Shown in pieces: positions 6,841 to 12,728 of a DNA stretch of 12,728 nucleotides. Position numbers and translations under genes: made by a program. Location: assembly GCA_963582065.1 (NCBI GenBank), contig CAUZRQ010000144.1, positions 1 through 12,728 of the forward strand, given 5' to 3'. Origin of the DNA: UBA8437 sp963582065. GTDB lineage: Bacteria > Planctomycetota > Planctomycetia > Planctomycetales > Planctomycetaceae. The first letter of the stretch is position 1. Each line of letters starts with the position of its first letter. The notes below the pieces were generated by a model, which saw nothing but the letters and a program-made list of their open reading frames with translations, was not told the origin of the DNA and did not search any database.

Positions 6841-7806
6841 TCAGTCAACGTCGAGCGGAATCGGTTGGCCGACGCCTCGTTCGCGGGCTCGCGCGATCAG
6901 CTCGGCGGCCATGGCCACGTCTTCGATCGCCAGGCCGACCGATTTGAAGACGGTCCGCTGGGTGTCGTCTGTCCGTCCCGGCCGGGTCCCGGCGACGATG
7001 TCGGCCAACTCGATCGCGTCCCCCCATCTCCAGTCACCGGTTTCGGATGCGGCAGCCAACTCGCCGGCCTCGATCCGGCACTGGTCGATTCGATCGCAGG
7101 CAACCAGATCGGCTCCCCCGATCGACTCGACATCCGACTCGGACTTCGACAGGTGATTGGAGCCGATGATGTTCAGGTGCGATCCGTTTGCGAGCAGCTG
7201 CCCGTCGAAGAGCGGTTCACGCGAGGTGGTCGCGGTCGAGACGATGTCGGCCCCCTCGACGACCGCCTCGGCCGAGTCCATGGCCTGGACATCGAGTCCC
7301 AGCCGACGGCTCATCGCCTCGGCAAACGTCCGCCGTCGTTCGGGGTCCCGCGAATGGACCCGGACGGTTTCGAGCGTCCGAACACAGGCGATCGCTTCCA
7401 ACTGGCTCTCGGCCTGCCAGCCGGTCCCCAGCAATCCCAGCACGGTGGCGTCCGGGCGAGCCAGGTGCCGCGTGGCCACGCCGCTGGCGGCCCCGGTTCT
7501 GAGTTGCCCCAGGCGGTTGGCCTGGATCAGCGCCAGCATGCGTCCGGAATCGAGTTCGTAGGCGGCGACGTGGAAGCGGGCTCCCTGGGAAGTCGTGGTG
7601 TAGTTCTTCCAGCCGGCCAGGCCGAGGTATTCGGCCGAGGCCGACATCGAGTGCAGCAGAAATCCGGGGGCCTTGGCGCGGGCACGGGGGATGTTGACGG
7701 CCGTTCCGTCGGCGAGCGCCACGAAGGCCCGCTCGACCGCCTCGATCGATGCGGGCATGTCGATCAGTGATTCGACGTCGGATTCGGTCAGGAACAGGAC
7801 GGACAT
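6841..7806 (-). CDS. Ornithine cyclodeaminase / mu-crystallin family NAD(P)-dependent protein, probably not a true cyclodeaminase
   Basis: 321 residues, normal for the family. The N-terminal substrate-domain features include Arg41/Arg43, Lys67 in GWKNY, and Arg103 in LRTGAASG. The Rossmann nucleotide-binding loop is GLLGTGWQAESQLEA (124-138). The family C-terminal helix is FKSVGLAIEDVAMAAEL (287-303). Characterised members include ornithine cyclodeaminase, an archaeal alanine dehydrogenase, pyrroline-2-carboxylate/ketimine reductases and siderophore amino-acid synthases. At the position of the catalytic Asp of ornithine cyclodeaminase (motif G-D-x-P-G-K-x-E) this protein reads GSNHLSKSESD, so the Asp appears to be Asn217. 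This suggests dehydrogenase or imine-reductase chemistry rather than ornithine deamination. It starts 13 nt after the xylB stop and is therefore probably in the same transcript. No Shine-Dalgarno is obvious; start ATG 7806 matches the family N-terminus. Confidence 0.9.
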   Translation of the reverse strand: MSVLFLTESDVESLIDMPASIEAVERAFVALADGTAVNIPRARAKAPGFLLHSMSASAEYLGLAGWKNYTTTSQGARFHVAAYELDSGRMLALIQANRLGQLRTGAASGVATRHLARPDATVLGLLGTGWQAESQLEAIACVRTLETVRVHSRDPERRRTFAEAMSRRLGLDVQAMDSAEAVVEGADIVSTATTSREPLFDGQLLANGSHLNIIGSNHLSKSESDVESIGGADLVACDRIDQCRIEAGELAAASETGDWRWGDAIELADIVAGTRPGRTDDTQRTVFKSVGLAIEDVAMAAELIARARERGVGQPIPLDVD

Positions 7807-7819
7807 GCAGGCACTGGCT

Positions 7820-9352
7820 TCAATCCACCAACTCGGCGATCCGTGCGTAGTCGTCTTTCAGCGATCGGTAGAGCTGGCCGTACTGGGGGTAGACGCGGTT
7901 GTATTGCCGGCGTGTGGGTTGATGGACCGGTGTCGAGTCGACCACCCGGATCGTTGCGTTGCAGGCCTCGACGACGTCCTTGTAGGCCCCGGTCCCGGCG
8001 GCAGCCAACAACGCCACGCCGTAGGCCGGGCCCTCCTCGGCGTTGATCGTCACCACCTTGTTGCCGTAGATATCGGCCTGCATCTGCCGCCAGAAACGGC
8101 TGCGGGCGCCGCCGCCGGAGACCCGGATCTCGCGGACCGGGATGTTCATCCCCTTGATGATCTCCAGGCAGTCCCGCATTGCGTAGGTGGCTCCTTCGAT
8201 GACGCTGCGGACCAGGTGCGGGCGGCCGTGGCGGAGGCTGAGACCGACCCACGCTCCGCGGGCGTGCGGGTCGGCGTGAGGTGTGCGTTCGCCGGTCAGG
8301 TAGGGCAGGAAGTACAGACCCTCGGATCCGGCCGGTGCCCGAGCCGCTTCGGCGGTCAACAACTCGTAGGGATCGATCTTTTTCCGTCGGGCTGCCGTCA
8401 CCGCGGCTTCACCCAACTGGTTGCGGTACCACTGCAGGCTGCCCCCGGCCGAGAGCACCACGCCCATGACGTGCCACTGGCCGCGGACGGCGTGGCAGAA
8501 GGTGTGGACCCGTCCCAGCGGGTCGGTCTCGATCCCTTCGCTGTGGGCGAACACCACTCCGCTGGTGCCCATCGTGGCCGAAATGACTCCGCGGCGAACG
8601 ATTCCGTTGCCGACGGCTCCGGCCGCCTGGTCTCCAGCGCCGCCGACCACCGGCACCCCCTCGGGCAGTCCCAGCTTCTTCGCGGCCGACCTCGACAGCG
8701 TGCCGCTGACATCCTCGGATTCGTACACCGCCGGCAGCAGATCGGGGTCGAGTTCAAGCTGTCCCAGCAGCCGGCGACTCCATTTTCGCCGTTTCACGTC
8801 CAGCAGCAGCGTTCCCGATGCGTCGCTGACCTCGGTGGCGAACTCTCCAGTCAGTCGGAAGCGGACGTAGTCTTTGGGCAACAGCACCTGGCGGGTGCGG
8901 TCGAAGCGGCGGGGCTCGTTGTTGCGGAGCCAGAGGATCTTCGGGGCGGTGAATCCGGTCAGGGCCGGGTTGGCCACCATCCGGATCAGCTTCCGCCGGC
9001 CGCCGGCTCGCCGTTCAATCTCGTCGCATTCGGCCGCCGTCCGCTGGTCGTTCCACAGCAGGGCGGGCCGGATGACCTGGTGGTTTCTGTCCAGGAACAC
9101 GCTGCCGTGCATCTGGCCGGAGAGTCCGATGCCGGCGACCGAGGCGGGCTTGATCCTTCCGTCCCGCAGGACCTTCCGCACGCTCCGGGCCGACGCCTGC
9201 CACCAGTCCTCGGGGTCCTGTTCGGACCACCCCGGTCGCGGACTCGACAGGGGGTACTCGAATGTGGCACTGGCCACGATCCGGCCGTTCTCACGGATCG
9301 CCAGCGTCTTGGTGCCACTGGTGCCGATGTCGATGCCCAGGTAGATGCTCAT
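7820..9352 (-). CDS. xylB: Xylulokinase (FGGY carbohydrate kinase family)
   Basis: 510 residues, slightly longer than E. coli XylB (484). It phosphorylates D-xylulose to xylulose-5-phosphate with ATP in the cytoplasm. The N-terminal ATPase motif DIGTSGTK (8-15) contains Asp8. Xylulokinase-specific motifs follow: IGLSGQMHG (75-83, substrate-binding Met-His), LLWNDQRT (98-105), TGFTAPKILWL (132-142) and LLPKDY.R.R.TGEF (157-171). The catalytic Asp241 lies in GGAGDQAAGAVG (E. coli has GGGDNAAGAVG). C-terminal domain motifs are FLPYLTGERTPH and VSGGGARS.FWRQM. Good agreement along the full length separates it from glycerol, rhamnulose or ribulose kinases. It sits between ispG (32 nt upstream) and the OCD-family gene (13 nt downstream); no xylose isomerase or transporter is in view. 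GGAG at plus bases 9360-9363 lies 7 nt before ATG 9352. Confidence 0.97.
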   Translation of the reverse strand: MSIYLGIDIGTSGTKTLAIRENGRIVASATFEYPLSSPRPGWSEQDPEDWWQASARSVRKVLRDGRIKPASVAGIGLSGQMHGSVFLDRNHQVIRPALLWNDQRTAAECDEIERRAGGRRKLIRMVANPALTGFTAPKILWLRNNEPRRFDRTRQVLLPKDYVRFRLTGEFATEVSDASGTLLLDVKRRKWSRRLLGQLELDPDLLPAVYESEDVSGTLSRSAAKKLGLPEGVPVVGGAGDQAAGAVGNGIVRRGVISATMGTSGVVFAHSEGIETDPLGRVHTFCHAVRGQWHVMGVVLSAGGSLQWYRNQLGEAAVTAARRKKIDPYELLTAEAARAPAGSEGLYFLPYLTGERTPHADPHARGAWVGLSLRHGRPHLVRSVIEGATYAMRDCLEIIKGMNIPVREIRVSGGGARSRFWRQMQADIYGNKVVTINAEEGPAYGVALLAAAGTGAYKDVVEACNATIRVVDSTPVHQPTRRQYNRVYPQYGQLYRSLKDDYARIAELVD

Positions 9353-9384
9353 CGAGATGCTCCGTCAGGCGTGTCTCCAGCCGG

Positions 9385-10578
9385 TCATGACGCCACTGCT
9401 CGTTCGGCGATCAACCGGTCGAGTTCCTGTTTCAGCCGGTCCAGGATTTCGTCGTAGGCGAACGCGCCCAGCGTCTTTTTACCCTGCTTCAGGTTGACGA
9501 AGTTGGGGGCACACCACAGGCCGAGGTCGGCGTCGTCGGTTTCGCCGGGGCCGTTGACCCGGCAACCCATCACGGCGATCGTCAGCGCGTGTTCTCGAGC
9601 GTACTCGGTCATCTCGCGGACCTGTTCGGCCAGCTCGACGAACGCCTCGTTCTCGACCCGCGAACAACTGGGGCAACTGATGATGTTGAGCGTGTCGAGT
9701 CCGAAATCGACGACGGTGCGGACGCGTCCGGCAGCGATGTCGGCCAGGATCTGACGGCCCGCCTCGATCTCCTCGGATTTCCGGTCGTTGGGCACGGTCA
9801 GCGAGACGCGGATCGTGTCTCCCAGGCCCTTTGAGACGAGTTGTTCGAAGGCGATGCGTGTCTTGATCACTCCGTCGGGTGGCAGCCCGGCCTCGGTGAC
9901 CCCCAGGTGCAGCGGTACGTCAGGCCGCCGTTCGGCGAATCGGAGGTTGACCTCGATCACCTTCTGCGGGTCCGAGTCCTTCAGCGAGACGCAGTAGTTG
10001 GTGAAGTCGAGCGAATCGAGAAACTCGCAATGCTCCCAGGCGCTGTCGAGCATCGGTGAGATCGAGTCGTCCCGGGAGTAGCGTTCGATCTTGTCAGGAT
10101 CGACCGAACCGCAGTTGACGCCGACACGGATTGCGCAATCGTGCGTGGCTGCCTGGTCGACGATTCCCCGTACCTTCTCCTGCCACGGCTTCTCCCGTTC
10201 GTGGTGATAGAGATGGCCGGGGTTGTAGCGGAGCTTGGCGACGTGCGGGGCGACGATTTCCGACAGCCGGTAGTTCTCCTGCAGATCGACCGCGAGGTTG
10301 GCGTCGGTTTCGGTGGCGATGTCGACGACGGCCCGGGCGTCGGCGTTGCTGTCGACGGCGATCCGAACCACGTCGGCTCCGGCGTCGTGGAGGTCACGGA
10401 CCTGGGCCGAGGTGGCGGCGACGTCGCGGGTCGAGGTGGCCGTCATGCTCTGGACGGCCACCGGCGAGCCGTCGCCGATGGTGGCCGTGCCGATGGTCAC
10501 CCGGCGTGTCGGATTGCGTGGCAGTTGCACGTTGGGGTGGCTTGTCGAGAGCGGGATGTGAGGACGTCGAAGCGGCAT
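9385..10578 (-). CDS. ispG: 4-hydroxy-3-methylbut-2-en-1-yl diphosphate synthase (IspG/GcpE)
   Basis: 397 residues. This [4Fe-4S] enzyme of the MEP pathway converts methylerythritol cyclodiphosphate to HMBPP, the precursor of IPP and DMAPP, in the cytoplasm. The TIM-barrel part begins with VTIG...IGDGSPVAVQSMT (27-46), followed by DVVRIAV (69-75), LRYNPGH (116-122) and RVGVNCGS.D (151-160). The C-terminal iron-sulfur domain shows ISCPSCSR (300-307) with Cys302 and Cys305, and VMGCRVNGPGE (336-346) with Cys339 and Glu346, i.e. all three cluster cysteines and the conserved Glu (E. coli Cys270, 273, 305, Glu312). It is the short two-domain bacterial form, with no inserted A* domain of the plant/Chlamydia type. 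An N-terminal extension of about 20 residues is low-complexity and variable. It is the first gene of the leftward unit ispG-xylB-OCD-pyk, and there is no strong Shine-Dalgarno; a TACAAT -10-like element lies just upstream. Confidence 0.98.
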   Translation of the reverse strand: MPLRRPHIPLSTSHPNVQLPRNPTRRVTIGTATIGDGSPVAVQSMTATSTRDVAATSAQVRDLHDAGADVVRIAVDSNADARAVVDIATETDANLAVDLQENYRLSEIVAPHVAKLRYNPGHLYHHEREKPWQEKVRGIVDQAATHDCAIRVGVNCGSVDPDKIERYSRDDSISPMLDSAWEHCEFLDSLDFTNYCVSLKDSDPQKVIEVNLRFAERRPDVPLHLGVTEAGLPPDGVIKTRIAFEQLVSKGLGDTIRVSLTVPNDRKSEEIEAGRQILADIAAGRVRTVVDFGLDTLNIISCPSCSRVENEAFVELAEQVREMTEYAREHALTIAVMGCRVNGPGETDDADLGLWCAPNFVNLKQGKKTLGAFAYDEILDRLKQELDRLIAERAVAS

Positions 10579-10595
10579 CGACAGGTCGTGACCGG

Positions 10596-10624
10596 ATTGT
10601 AGTCGTCACCGTCGGGACACTCCA
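10596..10624 (-). promoter_or_regulatory. Candidate promoter for the ispG-xylB-OCD-pyk unit
   Basis: On the minus strand TACAAT (plus bases 10601-10596) matches the -10 consensus at five of six positions. A weak -35, TGGAGT (three of six), lies 17 bp upstream at 10624-10619. Predicted transcription would start about 10 nt before the ispG ATG, giving a nearly leaderless mRNA. That is compatible with the missing Shine-Dalgarno. Confidence 0.4.
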
Positions 10625-10655
10625 GCACGTCTCCGTGGTGGTGACTCGATCGGGA

Positions 10656-10684
10656 TTGACCTTGGGTTCACCGAGAACTACAAG
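10656..10684 (+). promoter_or_regulatory. Sigma70-like promoter for the TPR lipoprotein gene
   Basis: TTGACC (10656-10661), a 17-bp spacer, then TACAAG (10679-10684): five of six at -35, optimal spacing, four of six at -10. Transcription would begin near 10691, leaving a leader of about 40 nt that contains or abuts the hairpin at 10686-10704 and carries the AGGAGG ribosome site. This is the best promoter match noticed in the window. Confidence 0.5.
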
Positions 10685-10685
10685 C

Positions 10686-10704
10686 CGCCGAGTCCCACTC
10701 GGCG
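10686..10704. promoter_or_regulatory. 8-bp perfect inverted repeat (hairpin or operator) at the TPR-gene transcription start
   Basis: CGCCGAGT-CCC-ACTCGGCG is a perfect 8-bp inverted repeat with a 3-nt centre. It begins two bases after the -10-like TACAAG and ends 14 nt before the AGGAGG ribosome site. It could be an operator overlapping the start of transcription or a stable 5'-leader hairpin. No T-run follows it, so it is not a terminator. Confidence 0.45.
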
Positions 10705-10718
10705 ACGGGATGCCCACC

Positions 10719-10724
10719 AGGAGG
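10719..10724 (+). promoter_or_regulatory. Strong Shine-Dalgarno deciding the start of the TPR lipoprotein gene
   Basis: A perfect AGGAGG sits 7 nt upstream of ATG 10732. It is the strongest ribosome site seen in the window and supports 10732 over the alternative GTG at 10804. Confidence 0.8.
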
Positions 10725-10731
10725 TTGAGCG

Positions 10732-12120
10732 ATGCGCGGATGCTGGTCGGTGACGTGGCACGAGGTGATCGGGCGAGGTCGCGATCGCTGGTTGAGGTTG
10801 TCCGTGAGGGGGTTGCTGGTCCTGGTGATCGGGGTGGTTGGTTGCGGTGGCGACAGCCCGAAAACGGGAGACGAAGCCGGGCAGGGGGCGCCGACCGCCG
10901 GGTCGGGCCGGGCATCGGGTGAATCAGGCGACCGGGCGGTCGATGGACTGATCGAAGGTGCGGTGAAGCGAATCAAGGCCGGTGACGCCAAGGGGGCGGT
11001 TGAATTGCTCAGCCAGGCCATTGGCAACGATGCCGGCAATGCCCGTGCGTTCGTGATGCGGGCCGACATCTACGCGAGAAGCAAACAGGACGCCAACGCG
11101 TTGGCGGACTACTCGGCGGCGATACGCGTCGAGCCCAAGACCGCTCGCTGGCTCAATGCCAGAGGCTTTTTCCTGTTCACACGTGGAAAACGGGATGCGG
11201 CGTTGCGGGACCTGGATGCGGCTATCGCGTTGGATGCTGGATACGCCGAGGCACACAACAATCGCGGACTGGTGCACGTCGGAACCCAGGAATACGTCAA
11301 GGCGATCGTCGCCTTCAACAAGGCGGTCGCGGCCGACCCGAAGTACGCCGATGCCTGGAACAACCGCGGTTTCGCTCACTTCCGCAGTGACGATCACGAC
11401 AAGGCCCTGGCCGATTTCAACCAGGCCCTGGTTTGCGATGGCGATTTCGTGATGGCCTACAACAACCGGGCGCTGCTGAACATGGCCCGCAAGGATTACC
11501 GTCGTGCGGTGGCCGACTGTTCGTCGGCGATCAAACGGGATGGTGACAACCCGCGGTTCTACCAGTTGCGCCGCGCGGCGTACCGGAAGTTGGGGAAGTC
11601 GAAGGAGGCCCTGGCCGACGGAGAGCGGTTGATCTGGCTGATCAAGTACCAGCAGCTTTCCCGGAGAGTGGCGGCGGCGCCGCAACAGGCCAAGACGTAC
11701 ATCGAACGGGCTCGTCACCTGGGCGCCGACGGTCGCACGGGGGCGGCGATGGCCGATTACCAGCGAGCGATTGCTGCCGAACCGGCCAAGGCGGTCGAGG
11801 CGTATCTGGCCCGAGCGCGGCACTGGATCGCAGTGAAGAAGTGGACACCGGCGCTGGCCGATTGCAACCAGGCACTGAAGGCCGGTGGTGCGCACGCTGC
11901 CTGGAGCCTGCGAGGCGAGGTGTACAGGAGCCAGGGGAACTGGGACCGGGCGATCGCCGATTTCGTCAAGGCACGTCGGTTTGACGACGTGGTGGCCGAG
12001 ACGTATGCCAGGCGTGCCGAGGGTCACCGGGCGGCTGGTCGCGAGGCCGAAGCCGCGGCGGACTTGAAGCGGGCCGCGCAGCTGGATCCCGAGCGGTTCG
12101 GGAAGAACAAGAAGAAGTAG
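10732..12120 (+). CDS. TPR-repeat lipoprotein of unknown function
   Basis: 462 residues. After a long basic N-region comes a hydrophobic stretch (about 27-36) ending in a lipobox, VVGC with Cys38, then a Gly/Ser/Ala-rich linker (39-67). This predicts a lipid-anchored protein facing the periplasm. The remainder is almost entirely tetratricopeptide repeats, about nine or ten, in two blocks: roughly 68-305 and 320-455, separated by a less regular segment. Repeats show the typical pattern (NNRG...G....A...F..A...DP), for example starting near 172, 206 and 240. TPR arrays mediate protein-protein contacts; no catalytic domain is present. The tail is lysine-rich (KNKKK). Start ATG 10732 has a perfect Shine-Dalgarno. 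GTG 10804 would give a more conventional short lipoprotein signal and also has GAGG six bases upstream. It is divergent from ispG and convergent with the last gene, its stop 19 bp from that of the neighbour. Confidence 0.88.
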   Translation: MRGCWSVTWHEVIGRGRDRWLRLSVRGLLVLVIGVVGCGGDSPKTGDEAGQGAPTAGSGRASGESGDRAVDGLIEGAVKRIKAGDAKGAVELLSQAIGNDAGNARAFVMRADIYARSKQDANALADYSAAIRVEPKTARWLNARGFFLFTRGKRDAALRDLDAAIALDAGYAEAHNNRGLVHVGTQEYVKAIVAFNKAVAADPKYADAWNNRGFAHFRSDDHDKALADFNQALVCDGDFVMAYNNRALLNMARKDYRRAVADCSSAIKRDGDNPRFYQLRRAAYRKLGKSKEALADGERLIWLIKYQQLSRRVAAAPQQAKTYIERARHLGADGRTGAAMADYQRAIAAEPAKAVEAYLARARHWIAVKKWTPALADCNQALKAGGAHAAWSLRGEVYRSQGNWDRAIADFVKARRFDDVVAETYARRAEGHRAAGREAEAAADLKRAAQLDPERFGKNKKK

Positions 12121-12139
12121 ACCGCCCGAGCCCGGCGAA

Positions 12140-12637
12140 TCAGAGAGTCGGCGGATCGGCGGTCCGTTTGCCCTTCGCGGCTCCAGCCGGTTCGGATCTC
12201 AGTGGCAGGTCGATCGTGTTCGACCCTGCCTTCACCTCGTGCTTCAGCTGGCTCCGCAGATGGTACTTCTTGGCGAGGGTTTCCAGGCCTTTGACGTCCG
12301 TCTTGTTGATCCGGACAGTGTGAGCGCCCATGACGGCCCCGTCGTGGCCCCCCGGATAGGCCAGGGTGTAGACACCCTGCTGGTTGGATCTCCCGACACT
12401 CGCTCCAATCTGTCTCTGTTCGGCAATCGTCTCGTCGATGACCGGTTCGAACAGCACGGTGGCGTCGGGGAGAGGCTTCCCGTCCAGCGTGATGGTGCCC
12501 GAGACCGAGGCAAGTGGCGGGAGTTCGGCTCCGCTCGACATGGAACTGAACAGGTAGAAGAAGATGCCGGAGATGACGGCGATTCCGCCGACAATGGGCA
12601 GGAGCTTGTGAATGGCCAACTGCTTGACCTCGGTCAT
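12140..12637 (-). CDS. Membrane-anchored carboxypeptidase-regulatory-like (transthyretin-fold) protein, possibly 5'-partial
   Basis: At least 165 residues. A single transmembrane segment (about 12-30) is followed by an extracytoplasmic domain with the recurrent planctomycete pattern: VSGTITLDGKPLPDATVLFEP (about 45-65), a GVYTLAY strand (88-94), GAVMGAHTVRI (100-110) and KYHLRSQLKHEVKAGSNTIDL (124-144). This is a small beta-sandwich related to CarboxypepD_reg-like domains. Its molecular role is unknown; such proteins are very numerous in planctomycetes and usually annotated as hypothetical. The C-terminus ends in a basic, Pro-containing tail. ATG 12637 is the only start codon seen in this frame near the window edge, but the frame remains open with no stop to base 12728. 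The upstream codons encode a plausible Ser/Glu/Ala-rich stretch, so the gene may begin outside the window. No convincing Shine-Dalgarno precedes 12637. Confidence 0.78.
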   Translation of the reverse strand: MTEVKQLAIHKLLPIVGGIAVISGIFFYLFSSMSSGAELPPLASVSGTITLDGKPLPDATVLFEPVIDETIAEQRQIGASVGRSNQQGVYTLAYPGGHDGAVMGAHTVRINKTDVKGLETLAKKYHLRSQLKHEVKAGSNTIDLPLRSEPAGAAKGKRTADPPTL

Positions 12638-12728
12638 GTCGATCCGAGGACGCTCCTCGACGGATTCGCTTTCGTTGGCGGCGGCCGAGCGGGCCGATTC
12701 GCTGGCTGCAAGCAGGGCACCGGCGGCG

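Noticed and set aside
6780..6848. Longer pyruvate kinase starting at TTG 6848
   Set aside because: The extra 23 residues are not family-like and overlap the preceding gene; ATG 6779 gives the standard N-terminus.
5331..6947. A 538-codon plus-strand open frame opposite pyruvate kinase
   Set aside because: It is a shadow of pyk and the end of the OCD-family gene. The translation is low-complexity and has no recognisable motif.
7673..9457. A 594-codon plus-strand open frame opposite xylulokinase
   Set aside because: It is antisense to xylB, which matches its family along the full length; the frame has no domain features.
10924..12027. A 367-codon minus-strand open frame opposite the TPR gene
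   Set aside because: The plus strand has a signal, a lipobox and regular TPR repeats with a perfect Shine-Dalgarno. The antisense frame is a by-product of the repeat composition.
12120..12164. Inverted repeat GACCGCC ... GGCGGTC after the TPR gene as a terminator
   Set aside because: The 7-bp arms are separated by 31 nt and are followed by only three T's, so it is too weak to call as an intrinsic terminator; the right arm lies inside the opposing gene.
1..12728. CRISPR arrays, insertion sequences, phage or defence genes
   Set aside because: No regularly spaced direct repeats, transposase, integrase, Cas or toxin-antitoxin motifs were seen on either strand; nearly all DNA is explained by metabolic and exported-protein genes.

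Overview
The window is GC-rich and densely coded on both strands. It is most likely from a member of the Planctomycetota. The evidence is family-level: a secreted PQQ-type beta-propeller protein opening with a WPQWGGP-type motif, a membrane-anchored small protein with a carboxypeptidase-regulatory-like fold (DGKPLPDATV ... KYH..S.L...V..G.N), a BNR/Asp-box sialidase-like tail and a TPR lipoprotein. These are typical of planctomycete genomes, but no rRNA or other strict marker is present, so the phylum is an inference.

Layout. (1) 1-273 (+): the C-terminal end of a BNR/sialidase-like protein cut by the window edge. (2) 4034-317 (-): a probable operon read right to left, consisting of a secreted PQQ-like beta-propeller protein, an MSOX/MTOX-type FAD amine oxidase (4-bp GTGA overlap), a malate/lactate-dehydrogenase-2 family oxidoreductase (9-nt gap), then tRNA-Arg(UCG). 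(3) 4035-4217: a divergent intergenic region carrying a near-palindromic -10-like element. (4) 4218-5303 (+): an exported TolB/PD40-type beta-propeller protein, whose stop codon lies 6 bp from that of the opposing pyruvate kinase gene. (5) 10578-5310 (-): a second probable operon, ispG, xylB, an ornithine cyclodeaminase/mu-crystallin family reductase, and pyk. (6) 10579-10731: a divergent region with a good sigma70-like promoter and an 8-bp hairpin leading into (7) 10732-12120 (+), a TPR-repeat lipoprotein. (8) 12637-12140 (-): a membrane-anchored carboxypeptidase-regulatory-like protein whose reading frame stays open to the right edge of the window.

How the genes may work together. ispG is a late step of the MEP isoprenoid pathway. 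Xylulokinase makes xylulose-5-phosphate and, in E. coli, can also phosphorylate 1-deoxy-D-xylulose to the MEP intermediate DXP. Pyruvate kinase makes pyruvate, a DXP-synthase substrate. So the ispG-xylB-...-pyk order is at least metabolically coherent. Separately, three oxidoreductases (MSOX-type oxidase, Ldh_2 family, OCD/mu-crystallin family) belong to families whose characterised members include enzymes of N-methyl-amino-acid and cyclic-imine metabolism. The OCD-like protein has Asn where ornithine cyclodeaminases have their catalytic Asp, which argues against it being a true cyclodeaminase.

I see no CRISPR array, insertion sequence, phage gene, defence system, rRNA or pseudogene. No stretch above 300 bases lacks a gene; the longest gaps are 183 and 153 bases. 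I did not find a clearly new system. The best leads are the two operon compositions, the catalytic-residue change and the structured divergent promoters.
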